Shown one piece after another: positions 51,652 to 58,483 of a stretch of 64,000 nucleotides of DNA (position 1 is its first letter; each line of letters opens with the position of its first letter). The translations under genes and the position numbers were made by a program. The notes under the pieces are model-generated. The model saw only the letters and a list, made by a program, of their open reading frames with translations, had not been told where the DNA came from and did no database searches. The DNA comes from Microbacterium proteolyticum (GTDB lineage Bacteria; Actinomycetota; Actinomycetes; Actinomycetales; Microbacteriaceae): positions 2,728,001-2,792,000 of the forward strand of contig NZ_CP121274.1 of NCBI RefSeq assembly GCF_029639405.1, written 5' to 3'.

Positions 51652-51687
51652 AGAACGGCGCCGCCCCCTCGGGGACGGCGCCGTTCT
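51652..51687. terminator. Bidirectional terminator between uppP and the PAC2 gene
   Basis: AGAACGGCGCCG (51652-51663) and its exact complement (51676-51687) around a C-rich loop, between converging genes. Confidence 0.82.
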
Positions 51688-51692
51688 CGCGT

Positions 51693-52559
51693 TCAGCGGC
51701 GGGGCGGGTCGTCGCGGCCCGGCTTGGTCGGGCCGTCGCCGCCGCGCCGCAGGTACCGTTCGAACTCCTGCGCGATGGCGTCTCCCGATGCCTCGGGCGA
51801 ATCCCACGTGTCGCGGGTCTGCTCGAGCTGGTGGATGTAGTCGCGCATCTCGTCGTCGTCCGCGGCGGCGGCGTCGATCGACGCCTCCCACGCGAGGGCT
51901 TCGGCGGCCAGCTCGCCCCGGGGAACCGGGATGCCGGAGACGGTCTCGAGGCGGTCGAGGAGCGCGAGCGTGGCCTTGGGGGAGGGCGTGTGCCCCGCGA
52001 CGTAGTGCGGGACGCTGGCCCAGAGGCTCGCCGTGGGGATGCCGGCGCGCTCGGCCGCGTCGCCGAGTGCGCTCAGGATGCCGACGGGCCCCTCGTAGAG
52101 GCTCCGTTCGAGTCCGAGCGACTGGCGGACCGCGTCGTTGTCGCTGCCGGCGAAGACCGAGATCGGGCGGGTGTGCGGGACGTCGGACATCATCGAGCCC
52201 AGCGCGACGAAGCCCGTGATGTCCTCGCGGAGCGCCACGTCGACGAACTCGGCGGCGAAGGCCTGCCAGGCTCGGGCGGGCTCGACGCCCGTGAGCAGCC
52301 AGATCTCCGGGCCGTCGGTGCGCTCGGCGGGGCGGAGGAGCGTCGCCTCGGGCCACGTGAGCGTGCGGCGACCCTCGGCATCCACTCCGACCTGCGGGCG
52401 CGTGTACTGGTAGTCGAAGTACAGCTCGGGGTCGACCGAGTGCACCACCTCGTAGTCGCCGCCGGCGCGCAGCATCGACGCCGCGGCCGAGGCCGCCTCT
52501 CCGGCGTCGTTCCACCCGTCGAAAGCGGCGACGATGATCCGGCGACCCAGTGCGTCCAC
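51693..52559 (-). CDS. PAC2-family protein
   Basis: 288 residues. PAC2 proteins resemble a eukaryotic proteasome assembly chaperone; in actinobacteria their role is unproven. Seen: IIVAAFDGWNDAGEAAS at the N-terminus, FVALGSMMSDVPHTRPISVF at mid-protein, and SLWASVPHYVAGHTPSPKATLALL. The C-terminal 40 residues are charged. GTG 52559 is 4 nt after GAGGAGG. In Mycobacterium a PAC2 gene lies near the proteasome locus; here it is kept next to trmI even though the proteasome genes are not. Confidence 0.9.
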   Translation of the reverse strand: MDALGRRIIVAAFDGWNDAGEAASAAASMLRAGGDYEVVHSVDPELYFDYQYTRPQVGVDAEGRRTLTWPEATLLRPAERTDGPEIWLLTGVEPARAWQAFAAEFVDVALREDITGFVALGSMMSDVPHTRPISVFAGSDNDAVRQSLGLERSLYEGPVGILSALGDAAERAGIPTASLWASVPHYVAGHTPSPKATLALLDRLETVSGIPVPRGELAAEALAWEASIDAAAADDDEMRDYIHQLEQTRDTWDSPEASGDAIAQEFERYLRRGGDGPTKPGRDDPPRR

Positions 52560-52644
52560 GCAACCTCCTCTGCCCCTGCGGGGCTGGATATCCAGGATAG
52601 GCGCATGCGCCCGGGGGAGCGCGAGGCGGCCGCCGGGCGCTCGA

Positions 52645-52650
52645 TACGAT
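52645..52650 (+). promoter_or_regulatory. -10 box, leaderless promoter of the HAD gene
   Basis: TACGAT with a 6-nt gap to ATG 52657. Confidence 0.55.
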
Positions 52651-52656
52651 GGAACG

Positions 52657-53349
52657 ATGACTTCCCCCGCCCCCGCCGCCGTCCTGTGGGACATGGACGG
52701 CACCCTGGTCGACACCGAACCTTTCTGGATGGCGGCGGAGACCCCCCTCGTGGAGCGCTTCGGCGGCACCTGGTCGCACGCGCAGGCGCTGGGGATGGTC
52801 GGGCTCGCCCTCGAGGACTCCGCCCGCCTGCTGCAGAACGCCGGGGTCCCCTGGGGCGTCGACGAGATCATCGCCCACCTGACCGATGAGGTGCTGCGGC
52901 AGCTCGCCGTGGAAGGCGTGCCCTTCCGGCCCGGCGCCCGCGAACTGCTCGCCGACCTCCGCCGCGCCGGCGTGAAGACCGCCCTCGTGACGATGTCGAT
53001 GCGGCGCATGGCGCTCTCGGTCGTCGACCTGATCGACTTCCCCGCGTTCGACGTCGTCGTCGCCGGCGACGACGTCGCACGGCCCAAGCCCCACCCCGAT
53101 CCCTACCTCCAGGCGGCCGACGCCCTCGGCGTCTCGATCGTCGACACCGTCGCGATCGAGGACTCGCCCAACGGCCTGCGCTCGGCGATCGCCAGCGGCG
53201 CGGTCACCCTCGGCGTCCCGCTCATGGTGCCGCTCGACGGGGTCGGGGCCCACGACCTCTGGCCGACGTTGGAGGGACGCGGCGCCGCGGACCTCGCGAC
53301 CCTTCACTTCACCCACGCAGCCGCGCCGAACCCGCAGGAGACCCGATGA
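52657..53349 (+). CDS. HAD-superfamily phosphatase
   Basis: 230 residues. Motif I WDMDGTLVDTEPFW (nucleophile Asp11 region), motif II LVTMSMR, motif III Lys in GDDVARPKPHPDPYL, motif IV IEDSPNGLRSA. A helical cap between motifs I and II places it in subfamily IA, the beta-phosphoglucomutase/phosphoglycolate-phosphatase group. The substrate is open. Its stop overlaps the trmI ATG, so the two are coupled. Confidence 0.92.
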   Translation: MTSPAPAAVLWDMDGTLVDTEPFWMAAETPLVERFGGTWSHAQALGMVGLALEDSARLLQNAGVPWGVDEIIAHLTDEVLRQLAVEGVPFRPGARELLADLRRAGVKTALVTMSMRRMALSVVDLIDFPAFDVVVAGDDVARPKPHPDPYLQAADALGVSIVDTVAIEDSPNGLRSAIASGAVTLGVPLMVPLDGVGAHDLWPTLEGRGAADLATLHFTHAAAPNPQETR

Positions 53350-54371
53350 GCGAGACCCCGCACCTGAGCGGACCCTTCCGGGTCGGCGATCGCGTGCAGC
53401 TGACCGGGCCCAAGGGCCGGATGCACACGATCACGCTGCGTGAGAACGGCGAGCTGCACACCCACAACGGCGTCCTCAAGCACGAACTCCTCGTGGGCCA
53501 GCCCGACGGCAGCGTCGTCACCAACAGCTCCGGTCACGACTACCTGGCGCTGCGGCCGCTGCTGCGCGACTTCGTGATGTCGATGCCGCGGGGGGCGGCG
53601 ATCGTCTATCCGAAGGACGCGGCGCAGATCCTCTCGCAGGCCGACATCTTCCCCGGCGCGACGGTCGTGGAGGCGGGCGTCGGTTCGGGCGCACTGTCGC
53701 TGTGGCTGCTGCGTGCCATCGGTCCGAGCGGGCGCCTGGTGTCGTTCGAACGCCGCGAGGAGTTCGCGGACGTGGCGCGCGCCAACGTCGAGACGTTCCT
53801 CGGCGCGACCCCCGCCACGTGGGAGGTCGTCGTCGGCGACCTCGTCGAGAACCTCCCGGATGCCGTCGCCCCGGCATCCGTCGATCGTGTCGTGCTCGAC
53901 ATGCTCGCGCCGTGGGAGTGCATCGACGCCGCGGCCGACGCGCTCACCCCCGGAGGCGTCGTGCTCTGCTACGTCGCCACCGCGACCCAGCTGAGCCGCG
54001 TCGCGGAGTACATCCGTGCCACGGGGCTGTTCACCGACCCGGATGCCTCCGAGACCATGGTCCGCGGCTGGCACGTCGAAGGACTCGCGGTCCGCCCCGA
54101 CCACCGCATGGTGGCGCACACCGGCTTCCTGCTCACCGCCCGCCGTCTCGCCCCGGGCGCCGTCCCGCCCGAGGTCAAGCGCCGCGCGTCGAAGTCGAGC
54201 TACGGCGACGAGGACGTCGAGCTGTGGACCCCCGGCGCCGTCGGCGACCGCGAGATCACCGACAAGAACCTCCGCAAGCGCGTGCGGGAGGCGCAGAAGG
54301 CCGCCGACGGTGTCCGTCACCGCGAGGGCGACCCCGCGGGCGCGACGGAGACACCCGACGCGAACGCCTAA
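53346..54371 (+). CDS. trmI: tRNA (adenine-58-N1)-methyltransferase
   Basis: Makes m1A58 in the T-loop of tRNA. 341 residues. N-terminal beta-barrel with FRVGDRVQLTGPKGRMHTITL, the SAM-binding GD-like motif VVEAGVGSGALSLWLLRA near 106-123, and VDRVVLDMLAPWECI. The last 60 residues are charged and less conserved. An inverted pair of heptamers (53858 and 53873) lies inside. In proteasome-bearing actinobacteria the mpa/dop/pup/prcBA genes follow; here the next gene starts 10 bp later. Confidence 0.95.
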   Translation: MSETPHLSGPFRVGDRVQLTGPKGRMHTITLRENGELHTHNGVLKHELLVGQPDGSVVTNSSGHDYLALRPLLRDFVMSMPRGAAIVYPKDAAQILSQADIFPGATVVEAGVGSGALSLWLLRAIGPSGRLVSFERREEFADVARANVETFLGATPATWEVVVGDLVENLPDAVAPASVDRVVLDMLAPWECIDAAADALTPGGVVLCYVATATQLSRVAEYIRATGLFTDPDASETMVRGWHVEGLAVRPDHRMVAHTGFLLTARRLAPGAVPPEVKRRASKSSYGDEDVELWTPGAVGDREITDKNLRKRVREAQKAADGVRHREGDPAGATETPDANA

Positions 54372-54374
54372 ACT
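54369..54374 (+). promoter_or_regulatory. -10 box overlapping the trmI stop codon
   Basis: TAAACT uses the trmI TAA and ends 6 nt before GTG 54381, so the FKBP gene is probably leaderless from its own promoter. Confidence 0.5.
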
Positions 54375-54380
54375 GATCCG

Positions 54381-55328
54381 GTGCGCAGACTCCCCGCCCT
54401 CGTCGCCGTGACCGCCCTGGCCGCCATCGGTCTCGTCGGATGCTCGGCATCCCCCGCCGCGTCGTGCTCGGATCCCACCGACAGTGCGATCGGGGCCGCG
54501 GTCCAGGCCGACGGCGACTTCGGCACGGCGCCCACGGTTTCCGTGCGTTCCCCCTTCCTTCCCGAGCAGTCCGGCGCGCAGACGCTCATCGCCGGCGACG
54601 GCGAGCGCCTCACCGTCGACAACCAGCTCGCCCTGGTCGATGTGACGGTGTTCGACGCGACCACCGGTGAGAAGCTGGTCGCCACCCCGTACAAGTCCGA
54701 CGTCGCGTCGGCGACGCCCCTGTCGAGGCTCGCGCAGTCGATCCCCGCCATCGCGCCGCTGCTGCACTGCGCGGCGGAGGGCTCCCGCGTGGCGGTGGCG
54801 ATCCCCGGCTCCGATCTCGGTGCCCAGGGCGCCCAGGCCCTCGGCGTGAACGAGGGCGACGGTGCGGTCTTCGTCTTCGACCTCCGCCGGGTGTTCCTGC
54901 CCGCGGCGAACGGCGCCGACCAGTTCAACGCCGATTCGGGCATGCCCTCCGTCGTGCGCGCGCCCGACGGTCAGCCGGGTGTCGTCATCCCCGCCGGTGA
55001 CGCTCCCACCGAGGCGCGGTCGCAGACCATCAAGAAGGGCTCGGGCGAAGAGGTGACCGCCGACTCGTCGGTCGTCATCCACCTCCAGGGCATCGCGTGG
55101 GGAGCCACGACCACGTTCGCCTCCACCTGGGACAACGGCGCGCCCGGGCAGGCGGCGGTGTCGGCACTGCCGCCCGCGCTCGCCTCCGCGCTCGAGGGCC
55201 AGACCGTCGGCTCCCAGGTGCTGGTCGTCGTGCCCGCCGACCAGACGGAGGCCGACCAGCAGGCGTTGCAGGCGCCCGCGGACAAGGCGCTCGTCTACGT
55301 CGTGGACATCCTCGGCGTCGTCGGCTGA
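54381..55328 (+). CDS. FKBP-type peptidyl-prolyl isomerase lipoprotein
   Basis: 315 residues. Signal peptide with lipobox LVGC, lipidated Cys21. Two FKBP-like domains: a degenerate one (about 55-175) and a C-terminal one from IKKGSGEEVTADSSVVIHLQGIAWG to the end (ALVYVVDILGVV). It folds exported proteins at the cell surface. A gene of this type precedes pafB in many actinobacteria, and tatAC follow, so a protein-export theme is shared. Confidence 0.9.
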   Translation: MRRLPALVAVTALAAIGLVGCSASPAASCSDPTDSAIGAAVQADGDFGTAPTVSVRSPFLPEQSGAQTLIAGDGERLTVDNQLALVDVTVFDATTGEKLVATPYKSDVASATPLSRLAQSIPAIAPLLHCAAEGSRVAVAIPGSDLGAQGAQALGVNEGDGAVFVFDLRRVFLPAANGADQFNADSGMPSVVRAPDGQPGVVIPAGDAPTEARSQTIKKGSGEEVTADSSVVIHLQGIAWGATTTFASTWDNGAPGQAAVSALPPALASALEGQTVGSQVLVVVPADQTEADQQALQAPADKALVYVVDILGVVG

Positions 55329-55342
55329 CCGACCACCGCGCC

Positions 55343-55348
55343 TAGGAT
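55343..55348 (+). promoter_or_regulatory. -10 box, leaderless promoter of pafB
   Basis: TAGGAT with a 6-nt gap to GTG 55355; no ribosome site. Confidence 0.5.
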
Positions 55349-55354
55349 GGGCGG

Positions 55355-56347
55355 GTGTCCGCCACCTCGTCCCGACCCGCTCCGGAGGAGCGTCTGGTCA
55401 ACCTCGTCGTCGCCCTCATGGCGACCGAACAGGGGCTGACCAAAGAGACGATCCTGTCGTCGGTGGCCGGTTATCGCGAGCAGTGGGAGGCCGGGGCGTC
55501 CAAGGACGCGCTCGAGAAGATGTTCGAGCGCGACAAGGAGAATCTGCGCGGACTCGGCGTTCCGATCGAGACGATCGGCGACCGCGCCGACCCCGAAGAC
55601 CTGCGCGAGGCCCGCTACCGCGTGCCGACCGCCGAGTACGCCCTCCCCGAAGACATCTCCTTCAGCCCGGCCGAGGTCGCGCTGCTGAACATCGCCGGCA
55701 GCGTCTGGGGGAGCGAATCGCTCTCCGCCGACGCGCGCAGCGGACTGCGCAAGATCCGCGCGCTCGGCATCCCGGTCGACGAACCGATCATCGGCTACGC
55801 GCCGCGCATCCGGGCTCGGGATGCCGCCTTCCCTGCGCTCCAGCGCGCGATCGAGCAGTGCCGCGTCGTCACGTTCAGCTACCTGCGTCCGGGCGATGCG
55901 CGGTCGCGGGAGCGTCGCATCCGTCCTCTGGCCTTGCTGGAGTACGAGGCGCGGTGGCACGTCTTCGGGTTCGACCTGACGATGGATGCCGAGCGCACGT
56001 TCCTGCTGTCGCGCATCGTCGGCGACGTGACGGTGACGCGCGAACGCTTCGACGAGGCGCTCCGGGTCGGTGCGGGGGAGCGGGCCCTCGCCGGTCTCGA
56101 GGAGGTCGCGCGACGACAGCGGGCGCTGCTGGAGGTGCATCCCGGCACCGAGGCCGCGCTGCGGCTGTCGCGTCGCGCCGAGTCCGCGCCGCAGGGCATC
56201 GTCGTCCCGTACGTCGATCTCCACGTGTTCGCCGACGAGCTCGCGTCGTACGGGCCCGAGGTCCGCGTCGTGGCGCCCGACGACCTCCGCGACCAGGTGA
56301 TCCGGCGTCTGACCGCGACACTCGCGCTGCACGGAGGTGCCGCGTGA
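55355..56347 (+). CDS. pafB: WYL-domain transcription regulator PafB
   Basis: 330 residues. N-terminal wHTH (ERLVNLVVALMATEQGLTKETI), central WYL domain with TFSYLRPGDARSRERRIRPLALL and WHVFGFDLTMDAERTFLLSRI, and a C-terminal WCX region. With PafC it activates DNA-damage genes independently of RecA/LexA in mycobacteria, sensing single-stranded DNA. Its name comes from the Pup ligase locus, but no pafA is present here. Coupled to pafC by GTGA overlap. Confidence 0.94.
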   Translation: MSATSSRPAPEERLVNLVVALMATEQGLTKETILSSVAGYREQWEAGASKDALEKMFERDKENLRGLGVPIETIGDRADPEDLREARYRVPTAEYALPEDISFSPAEVALLNIAGSVWGSESLSADARSGLRKIRALGIPVDEPIIGYAPRIRARDAAFPALQRAIEQCRVVTFSYLRPGDARSRERRIRPLALLEYEARWHVFGFDLTMDAERTFLLSRIVGDVTVTRERFDEALRVGAGERALAGLEEVARRQRALLEVHPGTEAALRLSRRAESAPQGIVVPYVDLHVFADELASYGPEVRVVAPDDLRDQVIRRLTATLALHGGAA

Positions 56348-57327
56348 GTTCCGACCGCGCCCTTCCCGCGCTCGACCGAGCCGCCCTCCTCCTCCAGCTC
56401 GTGCCGTACATCGTCGGCAAGGGCGAGGTGTCCATCGCCGAAGCCGCGGCCGACTTCGACGTCACCGCCGACCAGATGCGGGCGATGGTCGAGCGTCTCA
56501 CCGTCATCGGACTGCCCGGCGAGGGCGGCTACTGGCAGCTCCCGAACGAACTGTTCGACATCGACTGGGATCTGCTCGACAGAGACGACGTCATCTCGAT
56601 CACGAACACCGTCGGGCTCGAGCGGTCGCCGCGTCTCACCGCCCGCGAGGCCGCCGCTCTGCTCGCGGGTCTCCAGCTGACCCGGACGCTCCCCGGCGTC
56701 GGTGACAGCGCGCTCGTCACGGGCCTGCTGGCGAAGTTGCGGCGCGGTGCGTCGTCGACCCCGCCCGCGGTGATCGTCGCGCCAGGCCCCGTGGACGGCG
56801 TCCGCGACGTGGTCGACCGGGCTCTGCGCCGGCGCGTGGCGGTGTCGTTCACCTACCGCGCCCCGGGGACCGGCCCCACCATCCGTACCGTCGACCCCAT
56901 CAAGGTGCACATCGCCGGCGGGCAGTGGTACCTGCAGGGGTGGTGCCACACGCGCGAGGCCGTGCGGACGTTCCTCCTCGAGCGCGTCTCCGATCCCGAG
57001 CTCACCGACATCCCCGCCGTCCACGGCGCCGACCCCGTGCCCGAGCTATTTGCCCCCTCCGACGACGAGGTCGTCGCGCGTTTCCGGTTCCCCCGTGCGG
57101 TGGCGCCGCTGCTGTCGGACTACCTCGAGCGCGCCACCATCGAGGGTGAGGGCGACGTCGCCGTCGCGTCGCTCCGCCTGGCCGACGAGCAGAGCCTGAA
57201 GCGCCTCGCCGCCCGCCGTGGCGGCGAGGTCGAGCTGATCGAGCCGACCGGTGCCCGCGCGGCCGCGGCCGCGTGGGCGGCGGCGGGTCTCGCCCAGTAC
57301 GGCGGCGATGTGTCGCCCGAGGGGTGA
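56344..57327 (+). CDS. pafC: WYL-domain transcription regulator PafC
   Basis: 327 residues, paralogue and partner of PafB. wHTH at 12-60 (LLLQLVPYIVGKGEVSIAEAAADFDVT), WYL domain with RVAVSFTYRAPGTGPTIRTVDPIKV and WYLQGWCHTREAVRTFLLERV, and a WCX tail. PafB and PafC act as a heterodimer or fusion in the damage response. GTG overlap with pafB supports one-to-one synthesis. A GC-rich hairpin follows before tatA. Confidence 0.94.
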   Translation: MSSDRALPALDRAALLLQLVPYIVGKGEVSIAEAAADFDVTADQMRAMVERLTVIGLPGEGGYWQLPNELFDIDWDLLDRDDVISITNTVGLERSPRLTAREAAALLAGLQLTRTLPGVGDSALVTGLLAKLRRGASSTPPAVIVAPGPVDGVRDVVDRALRRRVAVSFTYRAPGTGPTIRTVDPIKVHIAGGQWYLQGWCHTREAVRTFLLERVSDPELTDIPAVHGADPVPELFAPSDDEVVARFRFPRAVAPLLSDYLERATIEGEGDVAVASLRLADEQSLKRLAARRGGEVELIEPTGARAAAAAWAAAGLAQYGGDVSPEG

Positions 57328-57334
57328 ACCCGGG

Positions 57335-57362
57335 GTGCTCTCCGGCCGTCGCCGGGGAGCAC
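57335..57362 (+). terminator. Hairpin between pafC and tatA
   Basis: GTGCTCTCCGGC (57335-57346) pairs with 57351-57362 with one mismatch over a 4-nt loop. There is no T-tract; it could end pafBC transcription partly. Confidence 0.5.
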
Positions 57363-57366
57363 GGGC

Positions 57367-57372
57367 TACACT
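57367..57372 (+). promoter_or_regulatory. -10 box for tatA
   Basis: TACACT about 34 nt before the tatA ATG, leaving a short leader with a GAGGAG ribosome site. Confidence 0.5.
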
Positions 57373-57406
57373 GAGAGTCACGCCCGAACGAGACTGAGGA
57401 GTCCTC

Positions 57407-57661
57407 ATGCTAGGCAATCTGAACGGATGGCACCTGCTGATCGTTCTCGCGGTCATCCTGCTGCTGTTCGGTGCCGCGAAGCTCCCCGCCCTGGCCAAGA
57501 GCATGGGCCAGTCGGCTCGCGTCTTCCGGAGCGAGATGAAGGAGATGAAGCGCGACGACGAGGTCGCCGCGCCGTCCCCCGAGGCGCCCCGCGCGACGGA
57601 CGCCGGCACCGCTTCCTCGGTGGCGCCCGAGAAGCGCGCGCCGAACGACACTTCCGCCTGA
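57407..57661 (+). CDS. tatA: Twin-arginine translocase subunit TatA
   Basis: 84 residues. Single N-terminal membrane helix (WHLLIVLAVILLLFGAAKLP, residues 8-27), the FGAAKLP hinge, an amphipathic helix with LAKSMGQSARVFRSEMKEM, then an acidic, disordered tail. Forms the pore with TatC to export folded proteins. Three bases separate its stop from the tatC start. Confidence 0.95.
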   Translation: MLGNLNGWHLLIVLAVILLLFGAAKLPALAKSMGQSARVFRSEMKEMKRDDEVAAPSPEAPRATDAGTASSVAPEKRAPNDTSA

Positions 57662-57664
57662 CAC

Positions 57665-58483
57665 GTGGCAACGGCAGGCCCGCCGCGGATCGACGTCCCG
57701 GAAGGACCGCGGCGCGACAAGCGCATGTCGATCGGCGCTCACCTCGTCGAACTTCGCAAGCGGTTGGTGATCGCCGCTCTCGGCCTCGTCATCGGAATGG
57801 TGATCGCATTCATCATCACCGATCCGGTGATCCAACTGATCACCGAGCCGATCCGCGTTATTAACGAACAGCGCGGCGACGCGCAGTCGATGCTGAACTT
57901 CCCGACGGTGACGTCGGCGTTCGATCTGCGCATCCGGATCGCGTTCACGATCGGCATCTTCCTGTCCGCGCCGGTGTGGATCTGGCAGATCTGGGCGTTC
58001 GTCGTGCCCGGGCTCACGCGCAAAGAGATCCGGTACACCGCGAGCTTCGTCGGTGCGGCCATCCCGCTGTTCTTCGTGGGCTGCTGGGTCGGCCTCCTCA
58101 TCGTCCCCCACGTGATCGAACTGATGGCGGGCTTCACGCCGGACGGGGCCGCCAACCTGTTCAGCGCCACCGAGTACTACGACTTCGTGTTCAAGCTCAT
58201 GCTGGTCATCGGTGTCGCCTTCGTGCTGCCGGTGTTCCTCGTCGCGCTCAACGTCGCGGGCGTCCTGACCGGCAGGGCCATCCTGAAGGGGTGGCGCGTC
58301 GCCATCATCGTCGCGACCGTCTTCGCCGCCCTGGCGACTCCGGCCGCCGACGTCATCAGCATGGTGATGCTCGCCGGCATCCTGGTCGTGCTCTTCTTCG
58401 CCGCCGCGGGGGTATCCCTGCTCTTCGACCGGCGCAAGGCCAAGCGCCTCAACACGATGGGTCTGCCAGGATCGGTCGTGTGA
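57665..58483 (+). CDS. tatC: Twin-arginine translocase subunit TatC
   Basis: 272 residues, six membrane helices. The receptor signature HLVELRKRLVIAALGL is near residues 23-38, the first-loop motif with TEPI and the ATPAADVISMVMLAGILVVLFF stretch at the last helices are typical. It recognises twin-arginine signals. GTG start; its stop overlaps the helY GTG (GTGA), the conserved tatA-tatC-helY order. Confidence 0.96.
   Translation: MATAGPPRIDVPEGPRRDKRMSIGAHLVELRKRLVIAALGLVIGMVIAFIITDPVIQLITEPIRVINEQRGDAQSMLNFPTVTSAFDLRIRIAFTIGIFLSAPVWIWQIWAFVVPGLTRKEIRYTASFVGAAIPLFFVGCWVGLLIVPHVIELMAGFTPDGAANLFSATEYYDFVFKLMLVIGVAFVLPVFLVALNVAGVLTGRAILKGWRVAIIVATVFAALATPAADVISMVMLAGILVVLFFAAAGVSLLFDRRKAKRLNTMGLPGSVV

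Noticed and set aside
53858..53879. Internal terminator in trmI
   Set aside because: The 7-bp inverted heptamer pair has no T-tract and lies mid-gene; better explained by the heptamer pattern.
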